Positions 32,353 through 41,300 of a stretch of 64,000 bases of DNA are shown here, piece after piece. The translations under genes were made by a program, and so were the position numbers. The stretch covers positions 1,997,921-2,061,920 of the forward strand of contig CP006977.1 of NCBI GenBank assembly GCA_000508305.1, written 5' to 3'. The notes below the pieces were generated by a model that saw only the letters and a list, made by a program, of their open reading frames with translations, had not been told where the DNA came from and made no database searches. The DNA comes from Sulfolobus acidocaldarius SUSAZ. Lineage in GTDB: Archaea; Thermoproteota; Thermoprotei_A; Sulfolobales; Sulfolobaceae. Numbering within the stretch: position 1 is the first letter of the stretch; every line of letters starts with the position of its first letter.

Positions 32353-32439
32353 TTAATATATAATTGTACTTACAAAATAAAATGGCTTGATGTTTTCAGT
32401 GTGGAATTATGCAAAGAGATTCACTTATTAGTATTATAG

Positions 32440-32487
32440 CTGACTTCCTCCCCGCCTTAAAAGGCGAGGCTTTCATCATTTTGTAAA
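32440..32487 (-). repeat. IS200/IS605-type hairpin repeat, copy 4
   Basis: Minus-strand copy with flank TTTACAAAATGATG, hairpin AAAGCCTCGCC-TTTT-AAGGCGGGGAGG and end AGTCAG. It is nearly identical to copy 3. It lies in the 160-bp gap between thyX and the small zinc protein. Confidence 0.78.
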
Positions 32488-32511
32488 TATTTAAAAAATG
32501 ACTCTATAATT

Positions 32512-32847
32512 TCAGCCTAAAACATTACTCATCTTCTCTACAAGTCTCGTAAATAAAGCGGCATTCTTCTCTGCATCTTTCTCTGTCTGATCAAGAACTT
32601 TCTTTACCTCCTCATCATTAACCTTAGATAGCCTTTGCTTATATACAACTATCTTATTAAGCTCGTCTTCAAGAGAATCTAGAATCACCTTCATTACATC
32701 TTTATCTACTTTACTAGTGCTAGAAGCTTTTTCCTTAAAGCACGTATAATGAACAACTGCCTTGTTTGACATAAAGGTAAATAGTTCGTCCCAATAAATC
32801 GGCTTTCCACACAATCCACAGCTCCATTTGGTCTGAGGTCTGCTCAT
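32512..32847 (-). CDS. Small zinc-finger protein (DUF2175-like)
   Basis: 111 residues. The N-terminal half has a Cys4-like treble-clef arrangement: '[18 protein letters not shown]' followed by 'VHYTCFKEK'. The rest is a charged helical tail (about 50-110) likely to form a coiled coil. It resembles the DUF2175 family of Sulfolobales. No function is known. The C-terminal part ends just downstream of hairpin copy 4. Confidence 0.7.
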   Translation of the reverse strand: MSRPQTKWSCGLCGKPIYWDELFTFMSNKAVVHYTCFKEKASSTSKVDKDVMKVILDSLEDELNKIVVYKQRLSKVNDEEVKKVLDQTEKDAEKNAALFTRLVEKMSNVLG

Positions 32848-33426
32848 AATGGAACTTTCTCCCAGAGTAATAAAAGTTTTACCAAAAAGTTAAGTCCAAT
32901 AATCTATTTGACGCATAAACATCTATAAATTATAATAACTAACTTATTGGGGATAGCAGGCTCTCGAAGAAAACATATGAAAGTCATAAAAAGTTTGAAG
33001 ACAAATGTAACGGCTTAGTTTATAACATAGGTTACTGGATTTAGAGTTAGAGTAGAAGGGTTAAAATTAACGGATCTTAATGAAAGATAAATTGTGAACT
33101 TCCTGACCTAAAAATCCTGATATTCCTGTCGTAAAAAGGAGGGTAGGAAATATTACCACTGGAAAAGCTTACCAAGCATTAAACACTTAAGATACTAGAG
33201 AGTGTCAAAGATATTTACAGTTAGTAAAATTAAGGAGTTGTATACTTTACAATGGATTCAAGGGTATGATTAGAAAACTAGAATATGCCATGAATTTAAT
33301 AAGATAATATAATGTGGTGTTACGTATAGAATTATAAATTTTTTATTTTATACAATGTCACCCCCTTCACATAGCTATTAAGATAGAACGAAAAGACATT
33401 AAAGTAAGACGGACATTAAGGTACTT
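32848..33426. other. Intergenic region, no supported gene
   Basis: About 580 bp upstream of the thioredoxin/barrel gene. All six frames are broken by stops, the longest open stretches are about 35 codons, and no family is recognisable. TATA-like AAATTTTTTATTTTATA near 33337-33353 may belong to the next gene but is about 75 bp from its start. Confidence 0.4.
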
Positions 33427-34590
33427 ATGATACAAAAGAATATGATTAGTGATGCCAAATTTTATGATAAACTTATCGCATTCTTCTTTGATACTGAAAA
33501 CTGTGCAAACTGTGAGGATTTATATAATAAAATTTTGAAATCGACGATCTCTCAGAAATATTATTTTTTAAGGGCAAATGCAAATGAATATCTCTTTTAC
33601 ACAGTTAGATTCAGTAGGGGAATTGTACCCTCAATAGGTATAATAAATACAAGTGGTGAACTTATAGGAATTATAGAGTCAGAAAACATTGACTACATAC
33701 AAGCTAAGTTAAGAGAGATCTATGACAACAGAAACAAAATAAAGGGATTCAAAATCGATAAAATTTCCTCAACAAGAGAAATTAACACTGCTGATTTCTA
33801 TGAGGTGGTCAACTACGCATTAGACGGCGGTCAGTTAGACTTTAGGGGAGCACAGTTTCTAAGGTTTTACGCTAAAATCCACAAAGAGTATGAGAAAGTA
33901 CTGGAAAGAGCCTTACCATTAGACCCATTTGCAGAGTATGTTTTAACTGGAAAGAAACCTGACGTAGAGCATTACTACACATCAACTTTAGCAATATCAA
34001 CAATACTTGGTCTATTCAACGACGATGTGATATCAAAGCTACTTGAGAGAATAAACAGTGACGGGAGTGTTTACAGAAGTATAAGAAAAGAAGTAAATGG
34101 GCTACTCATAGATCAGGCATTAGTAGGACAGGCTCTACTGAGAGTATATAAGAAGACTTGGGATCAAAAGTACCTTGACTTGGCTATGAAAGTTTACACT
34201 TACATTAAAGACAATTTAAGAGGTGATTTAGGGTTTAGAGACGTAAAGCCATTAGATGAGGTAACCAAAGAGGAATTTTATGAACCAATATCCAATTCAG
34301 AAACAGCAATATTTCTCTCTCAGCTTTGGTCACTGAACAATGATGAAACTTACCTTTTAGAAGCAAAGAAGGCTATGGAGGCAAGTTATACAATAGGCGG
34401 AAACGACATTAGAGTAATTCCAAGAGTCGCTATAGCTTACTTGAAGATTAATGAGTTAATAAAGAGCAGAGAGGAAATCAAGGATGATATTAGAGTTGAG
34501 GTTGTGAAAGAAATTAACTGTGAAGATAAGAATGCTGTAGTATATAAGGGAAAGTGCGTAAAAATTGATGAAGTGCAGAGTGAACTATAA
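33427..34590 (+). CDS. Thioredoxin-like plus alpha/alpha-barrel protein (divergent YyaL/DUF255 type)
   Basis: 387 residues. The N-terminal 110 residues have a thioredoxin-like pattern with a CxxC (NCANCEDLY, about residue 22), followed by 'RGIVPSIGIINTSGELIGII'. The rest is helical and resembles the (alpha/alpha)6 barrel of YyaL/spermatogenesis-associated 20 proteins. Matching stretches include 'INSDGSVYRSIRKEVNGLLIDQALVGQALLRVYKKTWDQKYLDLAMKVYTYI' and 'PISNSETAIFLSQLWSLNNDETYLLEAKKAM'. It is much shorter than the usual 600-700 residues, so one side of the barrel may be reduced. Function unknown; the assignment is moderate. Confidence 0.6.
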   Translation: MIQKNMISDAKFYDKLIAFFFDTENCANCEDLYNKILKSTISQKYYFLRANANEYLFYTVRFSRGIVPSIGIINTSGELIGIIESENIDYIQAKLREIYDNRNKIKGFKIDKISSTREINTADFYEVVNYALDGGQLDFRGAQFLRFYAKIHKEYEKVLERALPLDPFAEYVLTGKKPDVEHYYTSTLAISTILGLFNDDVISKLLERINSDGSVYRSIRKEVNGLLIDQALVGQALLRVYKKTWDQKYLDLAMKVYTYIKDNLRGDLGFRDVKPLDEVTKEEFYEPISNSETAIFLSQLWSLNNDETYLLEAKKAMEASYTIGGNDIRVIPRVAIAYLKINELIKSREEIKDDIRVEVVKEINCEDKNAVVYKGKCVKIDEVQSEL

Positions 34591-34636
34591 GTAGTTTCAA
34601 GTTCTCAGTGAATACAAGACAACTCTAATTAAAGCC

Positions 34637-35341
34637 CTATAACTTCACATAAACTTTCTTAGTAAATCTAGAGAGATGCTTTGCTAATCCTCCTTCACAC
34701 ACTACTCTTAGTGCCTTTATCTTGTCCACAGCAATCACTTTTCCGATATAATCAAATCCGTATTTCTTTAGGGTAATAGGGGCGTAGACAGATGATATAC
34801 CACTTAAGATGAGATGATCAGTTGATATAGAGGCTAAAATCTTCTCAATATTCCCCACTACAAGAGCTGAACCAAATATTACCGTACTGTCGCATGTCTC
34901 TGAGGTAAATGACGAGAAAGGCTTCACTGTAACATTATCAAAGGATCTTTGGGGAGGATTCCAGAAGTCGTATATAGTTACGGATACGAACCTATTTGTA
35001 ACTGTTCCTGGTGAGTAACCAAATACACAGAGCTTATTCCCTTCCAATACATCTATAGGATCCCCATTCTCGTAGCCCTCAATATTTCCCACACTGTTTA
35101 ATATTGCAACAGACACTGACCTCTCTATAGGTGAGTTCTTCAAGCTTTCCACTAAGCTTACTGCGTCATTACCAAAAACTTCACCGCAGAGTGAGTTTTC
35201 ACCTTCAGTGACGGTATGGGAAATCCCTAAGGAGCCATCACTCAACATAACTGAAGTATAAGCCACACCAATGCAATTATTTACAACCTTTTTACCTTTT
35301 AATGAATGCCTTAACTCGTCGATTATTTCATCTAATAGCAT
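34637..35341 (-). CDS. DUF364-type putative heavy-metal chelation protein
   Basis: 234 residues. The layout is an N-terminal DUF4213-like enolase-N region ('GVAYTSVMLSDGSLGISHTV') and a C-terminal DUF364 Rossmann-like region ('VFGYSPGTVTNRFVSVTIYDFWNPPQ', 'STVIFGSALVVGNIEKILASI', 'LILSGISSVYAPITLKKYGFDYIGKVIAVD'). Family members are thought to bind metals or a corrinoid/tetrapyrrole-type chelate, but this is not proven. It is divergent from the sRNA array and ends near the thioredoxin/barrel gene. Confidence 0.7.
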   Translation of the reverse strand: MLLDEIIDELRHSLKGKKVVNNCIGVAYTSVMLSDGSLGISHTVTEGENSLCGEVFGNDAVSLVESLKNSPIERSVSVAILNSVGNIEGYENGDPIDVLEGNKLCVFGYSPGTVTNRFVSVTIYDFWNPPQRSFDNVTVKPFSSFTSETCDSTVIFGSALVVGNIEKILASISTDHLILSGISSVYAPITLKKYGFDYIGKVIAVDKIKALRVVCEGGLAKHLSRFTKKVYVKL

Positions 35342-35380
35342 CAGTAAATATTTAGATGAGAGAAATTAAAATTAAACTAA

Positions 35381-35429
35381 ATGAAGATGTTCCACCCGAG
35401 CGAGTGATGAGCGAAACGGTTAGTACTGA
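35381..35429 (+). ncRNA. C/D box sRNA, array unit A
   Basis: C box ATGAAGA 35381-35387, C' box GTGATGA 35404-35410, D box CTGA 35426-35429. The D-side guide is GCGAAACGGTTAGTA (15 nt) and the D'-side guide region TGTTCCACCCGAG. The D' box is non-standard (CGAG-like). The 49-nt length is typical. Its D box runs directly into the C box of unit B. Confidence 0.7.
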
Positions 35430-35478
35430 TGATGATGTGGGAAGAGTCAGATTAAGATGAAGACCTCTCCTATTCTGA
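35429..35478 (+). ncRNA. C/D box sRNA, array unit B
   Basis: C box ATGATGA 35429-35435, D'-like TCAGA near 35447, C' box ATGAAGA 35457-35463, D box CTGA 35475-35478. Guide regions are TGTGGGAAGAG and CCTCTCCTATT. Fifty nucleotides long. The first base of its C box is the last base of unit A's D box. Confidence 0.7.
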
Positions 35479-35526
35479 TGATGACGCCGAGCACTAACGA
35501 TTAGGTGAGTTCAGGACCACAGCTGA
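35478..35526 (+). ncRNA. C/D box sRNA, array unit C
   Basis: C box ATGATGA 35478-35484, guide region CGCCGAGCACTAA, degenerate D'/C' (C'-like GTGAGTT near 35505), guide TCAGGACCACAG, D box CTGA 35523-35526. Forty-nine nucleotides. The same CTGATGATGA junction joins it to unit B. Confidence 0.68.
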
Positions 35527-35668
35527 AAACATGTTTACTCTTTACCCGATTGAGTAACCTTAAAAGGATAAGACTAAAATTGTTTTTAATATTTAATTTC
35601 AATTTAGGATACTTATATCGTTTAATTGAAAAGACAGTTTTTAAATCTAAAGTGGTAAATTATCAAAT

Positions 35669-36148
35669 ATGAGTATGAAAAAGATAGTATCAGATAGAGT
35701 AAGAAGAGGAACACTAAGGCTCTTAGTTTTAAGTTCATTAGCTGAAAAACCTATGTATCTATACGAGATCATAAAGAGTATAGAAACTAAAGCGGAAGGA
35801 TTTTACAGACCTAGTACTGGCTCAATTTATCCTGTACTCAGGAGTCTGGCAAGGGATGGATACATAATAATACAAGAGAGAGACGGTAAAAAGATATATA
35901 GCCTTACAGATAAAGGAGTAAAGAAAGTTGAGGAAATTAAGATAGAGATAGAGTCACTCTTTACAAGAGATCCTTTGAAGAGGAGAGTTATTGACTTGTT
36001 ATTTAATATTGGACTAACAGTACATATTAACAGGAAAAAGATTGATGATAAAGTTTTAAACCAACTTATTACAGATCTTGAGAAATGCATGACTCTAGTG
36101 GAAGAAGCTATAAAAAGTAAAGGAGAGAAAACAGTAACCCAGGTCTAA
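35669..36148 (+). CDS. PadR-family transcriptional regulator
   Basis: 159 residues. A winged-helix PadR domain occupies about 13-90: 'RRGTLRLLVLSSLAEKPMYLYEIIKSIE', 'FYRPSTGSIYPVLRSLARDGYIIIQERDGKKIYSLTDKG'. A helical C-terminal dimerisation part follows. PadR proteins repress or activate nearby genes in response to small ligands. The target is unknown; the gene converges on the ThiN gene with 2 bp between stops. The start lies about 30 bp after an A/T-rich TATA-like run. Confidence 0.88.
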   Translation: MSMKKIVSDRVRRGTLRLLVLSSLAEKPMYLYEIIKSIETKAEGFYRPSTGSIYPVLRSLARDGYIIIQERDGKKIYSLTDKGVKKVEEIKIEIESLFTRDPLKRRVIDLLFNIGLTVHINRKKIDDKVLNQLITDLEKCMTLVEEAIKSKGEKTVTQV

Positions 36149-36150
36149 AT

Positions 36151-36705
36151 TTAGTTATTCAAGAAGTCCAATAGTTTTAGACTCTTCTCTACTACTTTCA
36201 TAGGATCAATGTCGATTACGAAAATTCCAGGCTCCTTACCGAAATCGCCAAGGTCAACAATATAATTAGGTATCTTCCTCAGTGCATTATAAGCCAGTTC
36301 AACCATATAGTTCATTGTTTTTCTCTCCTTTGTCTTCTGTTCTGCAGGTTCCTCTCTCCTGTTAAAAATGAAAACCTGATCCCTAGGTAAATTATCTACA
36401 ATCTCTTGGTAGTACTTTAGATTTATTGCACTCCTCTTTTCTCTATCGTATTTCATTGAAGTCAGTATCACTCTCGCTATGTGGTCAGAAGCGCCAAAGG
36501 ATGGAGGTAAACAATAGATTACCCTATTAAATGCCACTGTAAGTCTTCCAGGAATGGCTGCCACATCATTTATGTCCTTAGCATTTGAAAGTGAGTAACC
36601 CAAATTAGTCTTAACCTCTGGTATTAATTGGTGAGACTTCTCATTAGACACAAACTTGTCTACTGCCTCTTTCAACTTAACTAAAATCTCGTCTCTTTCA
36701 TCCAT
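36151..36705 (-). CDS. Stand-alone ThiN-domain protein (thiamine-phosphate synthase-like)
   Basis: 184 residues matching the ThiN domain normally fused to ThiD or to a DNA-binding domain (ThiR). Evidence is 'DVAAIPGRLTVAFNRVIYCLPPSFGASDHIARVILTSMKYDREKRSAINLKYYQEIV' and 'MVELAYNALRKIPNYIVDLGDFGKEPGIFVIDIDP'. ThiN couples the pyrimidine and thiazole parts to give thiamine phosphate. There is no ThiD domain and no obvious HTH in the 25-residue N-terminal extension. Whether it is catalytic or a ligand sensor cannot be told from sequence. Confidence 0.75.
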   Translation of the reverse strand: MDERDEILVKLKEAVDKFVSNEKSHQLIPEVKTNLGYSLSNAKDINDVAAIPGRLTVAFNRVIYCLPPSFGASDHIARVILTSMKYDREKRSAINLKYYQEIVDNLPRDQVFIFNRREEPAEQKTKERKTMNYMVELAYNALRKIPNYIVDLGDFGKEPGIFVIDIDPMKVVEKSLKLLDFLNN

Positions 36706-36886
36706 AAAGTATAGTTTACTATCATAACCTATATTGTTTTTGAATTAGAAAGGAAATTAGTAAGAGTCTTACTTGTATGATAGAAAGTGGATTTTTACCT
36801 GACAGAAATATTTTTCAACTAAAAATATATGACTTGAGAAAATCACAAAGAATAAAAAAGTAGTACGTAAAAAAATTAATATCTTT

Positions 36887-38314
36887 TTAACTTATCTTCC
36901 TATAAACCAAAACTATCGCAACTATTGCAACTATCAAGCCTATTATACCAGCTATAATACCGCCGTATACTAATGGTGTTAAACTATTTACTTTATTCTG
37001 TAGGCTGTTCAACTGGCCACTCAAATTGGCTATACTACTATTTAAGCTACTAATTTTACCTTGTAATGCATTTAACTGACTACTTAGTGAACTAGCAGTA
37101 CCACTCAAGGAGCTTATAGTTGAATTTAATGAGGCTAAGGTGTTTTGCAAACTGGTGATCCTTTGCGATAATGAGCTTAGAGAGCTGTTAAGAGTAGATA
37201 TCTGAGTCTGTAAGTTGCTTACCGTGTTCTCCAAGTTAGTTATATTCTGTACTAAACTACTTATGTCTTTATTCACTAAAGCCTGAAGATTCTGATTAGC
37301 TTGTACGCTCATTAAATAATTTGTAGATAATGTTTGACCTGAAGAAGTTGTATAGTTAGCGACTATTAAGAGCTGGAATACATAGTTCTGGACAGACTCT
37401 GTGGGAGGCATAATTGTTATGTTATACATACCAGCATACTTGCCAGAGCTAATTACTGAAGCTGTAACTGTCTGCGTCCCCGTAGGATAATACACCTGCG
37501 CTGAGACTGAAGCAGTTGTAACTGGCTGACCCGCAAAGGATACCTGAGCTAATATATACGCTGGGAGACCCTGATATGTCACAATATTAGATAAGGAAGG
37601 ACCACTACCAATTACAGTACCATTCTGTATCACATACATTGGAGCTATAGTTACCACAGCAGGAACAAGTGTAATTGTTACACTAGCGTTTTGCTGACCA
37701 GTTATACTTACTGAGGCAGTACCAGTAGCATATCCCTGAAGTGAAGCTACCAACTTAAATGTCTGAGTAACTCCTGGGAACGATAATACAGTGAAAGAAG
37801 CAACACCTTGAGAGTTAGTAGTTTGAGTAGCTACTAAAGTGTTTGAACCTGCTGTTGTATTGTAAAGCTGTACAGTTGCCCCAGCCAATGGGGAGCCTTC
37901 CTGATTTACTACTGTAGCTGTTATTGTTGAGGTTAATGGTATATATTGCACATTCACAGATGCGCTCTCAGATGTTGTCCCCTGGACGGACAAGCTGACG
38001 GTATAAGTCCCTACGGTAGTAAATCCAGGAGTAGATCCAAAAGTTGCTATAGTAGTCGTTAAACCTCCACTCGAGTTAGTTTGATAAACGTTATTGTATA
38101 CTACATTGCCCTTAGGGTCATATACGTAAAGGGTAACTAAGGCATTAGGTTGCGACTGTATGCTAAGCACCAATTGCTGTCCATATTTGTAAGTCTGGTT
38201 CGGCACAGGACTGTAAAAAGTTATCCCATTTATAGTTACAGCTGAAATTGCTATTGGAGCTAAAACTAAGCTCAATAACACAATGGGAGTTAGTATTGCC
38301 AAACTCTTGTTCAT
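36887..38314 (-). CDS. slaB: S-layer membrane anchor SlaB
   Basis: 475 residues from the ATG at 38314, which has GGTG at good spacing; the ATG at 38320 overlaps that site. Signal peptide about 1-24. Beta-sandwich Ig-like domains occupy about 25-330 ('NQTYKYGQQLVLSIQSQPNALVTLYVYDPKG', 'NQEGSPLAGATVQLYN'). A long Ser/Leu heptad coiled coil spans about 340-445 ('LVQNITNLENTVSNLQTQISTLNSSLSSLSQRI'). A C-terminal transmembrane helix follows (about 450-472). SlaB trimers form the stalk that tethers the SlaA lattice to the membrane. It lies 70 bp after slaA on the same strand. Confidence 0.93.
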   Translation of the reverse strand: MNKSLAILTPIVLLSLVLAPIAISAVTINGITFYSPVPNQTYKYGQQLVLSIQSQPNALVTLYVYDPKGNVVYNNVYQTNSSGGLTTTIATFGSTPGFTTVGTYTVSLSVQGTTSESASVNVQYIPLTSTITATVVNQEGSPLAGATVQLYNTTAGSNTLVATQTTNSQGVASFTVLSFPGVTQTFKLVASLQGYATGTASVSITGQQNASVTITLVPAVVTIAPMYVIQNGTVIGSGPSLSNIVTYQGLPAYILAQVSFAGQPVTTASVSAQVYYPTGTQTVTASVISSGKYAGMYNITIMPPTESVQNYVFQLLIVANYTTSSGQTLSTNYLMSVQANQNLQALVNKDISSLVQNITNLENTVSNLQTQISTLNSSLSSLSQRITSLQNTLASLNSTISSLSGTASSLSSQLNALQGKISSLNSSIANLSGQLNSLQNKVNSLTPLVYGGIIAGIIGLIVAIVAIVLVYRKIS

Positions 38315-38324
38315 ACACATACAC

Positions 38325-38375
38325 CCGATCTGTTATAAATTGAGAAAAATTTAAAAAAGGATTTACTTAAAAACA
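38325..38375 (-). terminator. T-rich tract between slaA and slaB
   Basis: On the minus strand the slaA-slaB gap holds successive T-runs (GTTTTTAAG, CCTTTTTTAAATTTTTCTC). Such tracts end archaeal transcripts. A partly effective terminator here would give much more slaA than slaB mRNA, in line with the higher SlaA content of the lattice. The read-through interpretation is inference. Confidence 0.45.
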
Positions 38376-38384
38376 TTTTTCCCA

Positions 38385-41300
38385 TCATTCAGCTAATGTT
38401 ACGTTAGTAAATATTAACTGTGCTGGGTATTCAGATAGCACTGGACCGCCTGCAAATGGTACTGCGCTTAATACTATAACGTATTTGCCAGCAGGTAAGT
38501 TAGATATTCCTTGTAACTGCACATACACTAGTAAGTTTGGTACACTAGTACCTATACCTAACGCGGGATAGGCTCTTACAGCAGAGTATGAGAAGTACAC
38601 TGGTGCTGCAGTTGGACTTCCAGTCTGTACATTAAACTGAGATGCTGGATATACGAAAGCCTGTATCTGGAATTCCTGTGGATATGGTAATATGCTAGTT
38701 ACATATATCTTTACGACTTGCTGCTGTGGAGTAATTACTATAGAGCTATTATATTCATACTTGAGCTTTGGAGCATTTGATAGTGGAACTTGAGCAGGAA
38801 CCTGGAATGGAGCTAACCTAATTGGAGTGAAGTTCTCAGCAGTTATTGGAACTTGAGTAGTCGAAGTTGTGACACCATCAGATACAGTTATAATTGCAGT
38901 AGCGTTAGCACCTATAGCTGATCCAGTATAGGTTACAAATGGTAACAGGAATAAGCCAGCTGGTCCTAGTGAGTATGCTTGACCATTCAAAACAATAGCT
39001 AAACTACCGTTAGTGTAAACCGCAAACGAAGTCTTAGTTAACGAACTTGGTACTTGAACAACAGTATTGTTTGGAATTATAGTAAACTGTAAGCTTCCAG
39101 TAAATGTACCGTTGCCTGCGGCTAATTCAGTTAATGTTGGTAATACGTTTCCGGATAATGTTGCAACAGTCTGTCCATATATGTTAGTTACTACAGTTTG
39201 TCCACTAATCGAATTATAGTAAACAGATGCTTCACCACCTAATCCAACCAGAGTTATATTCACTGTACTTAATGATAATATGTTACTTGGATTCGTCTTG
39301 GCAAATTGTAAATCACTATAAGTTAGGAAGGGCTGCTTTGCAACATTCTCAGCTATGAACCATGGTGGGGCGAAAGTTATATTGCCTGTATACGGATAGG
39401 CAGTCAATAAGAACTGCACTACACCAGAGCCTTTTGACACCAAACTCAATGTGGACAAAGCTACTAACTTTGTTGTTGCTGTTAAAGTCTCACCTGTCAC
39501 GAAGTCATGATAAGTGACATTCAATATACTATTATTCAACTGCTGTACATTTAGATTTAGTAATTTCTCTAATCCACTTATACTTATTCCAAACTGGAAT
39601 GTACCATTACATGCCTGCAATTCTTGTCCAATTAACTGAGTGAATAAGGTTTGTATGTTGTTAGTTGTTAAAGGTATAACTACAGTAGTACCATTACCCA
39701 ATGTTATTGATATAGTCTTTATGAAACCTAGGTACTGCTGAACTGCAGACGCACCAAATAAGACGTAGTTTGGTGAATTCCATAATGCAGTGCCATTTGT
39801 GCCTATACCTATATACGTTGGTAATGGGCTACCATAATAAGGTTCGCTTAAGTACAATGGTACACTTATCTGGTACAGTGGAGTTGTGGGAGATGGGAAG
39901 TATAAGCTGGCAGCTACATTAGGTACACTAACTGTTGTAAACACTTCATACTGCTTTGATGAGTAGAAGTAGTGTAAAACAGCATAGTCTGTCGTAGTGT
40001 ATGTTAATTTGATACTTGAACCTACGAAGCTAGCGTTTGGAACTACATATATTAGAGTATTCTGAGATGCAATGTACAATCCATTAAGGAGATTAGTACC
40101 TACAACAGCACCATCCACTTTGTAAGTAATATATATATTCAAATTATAGTTAGGCGTTGCCATACCTGGTAAAGGCGATGGTACTTGAGATGCATTTGGC
40201 AGTAAATACATAAATCCAGGGCTTGTAGTAGATGATGGTAATGAAGCAGTAACTGGAGATGCAACAATTGATAGACCACCATTGAATACAGGCCTTGTAT
40301 TAACTGTCTGTATGAAGTAGTAATTGTCAGTTGGGTTATTATCAGCATATTGAGCCAGATAGGTGAAGTTGCCTGTTAATGCCACAGGAGAGAATGGACC
40401 AGATTGAGCAGTATAAGTGAACGTAGTTACTGGACTACCCTGCACATAGTTACTGTAACCAAATACACCTGTTGGACTGTATACACTACTCCCTGGGAAT
40501 ATAATAGCACCTGTTACATTCATATTACCATACTTTAATAGCAACGAAGATGTAGTAAAGCTTCCAGATGGATATGGGTCTAATACTGCATCTGGATCAT
40601 ATATTGTCACAGTAACATAGTTATTTGGACAGATGAAGTTCTGATAGTTATAAGGTGCTGTCGAAATGCTTGGAGGTATAACAACACCATAGAAGTAACC
40701 TAGATTTACACTTACTTTATTATTTACAGTATCATAAGCGGAGACTGTTACGCTAGTCAGATTACCCCATAATCCAAAATCAACTAAGGCTATGTAAGAT
40801 GTAGATGGAACAGTGAAGAATTCTAGCTGCAATGGAGACGTACCCGTTTCTGTTGCTGGAACTGATGGGGCTCCTAAAGTTAGATAAAATGGAGACAATG
40901 TAGTAACTTGTATTAAATTATTATTTATGGCCTGCATAGGCTCTTGAGAACCGGCAAAGGATAGCACATAATTAGAAGTAGTCTTGTTGTAGAGGGCTCC
41001 TATCAAATAAGCCATAGCTGTCGTACCATTTATTGCGGGGTAGCCTGGAGTCACAATAATTCCGTTAAAACTATACTGTTGTAGAGGTATATTCTGATAG
41101 TTCAAGGTTGCATTAGTTAACAAGCTTACTTTGGCGGAGGCAGAATTTGCAGCTAAGCTTCCTTGAGCATTTATTTCAGAAGAACCAAATATATTAATCT
41201 CAGATGGGGGAGTACTTAATATAGCAGTAGAATAATAAGGAGCTAGAGTGGTTGATGCACTGATTCCTTCATAAGCAACAGCTCTCAATTGTATCTGAGA

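Noticed and set aside
36780..36835. Half C/D box pattern (ATGATAG ... CTGA) upstream of the ThiN gene
   Set aside because: Only one box pair can be found and the C box is poor; not enough for an sRNA call.
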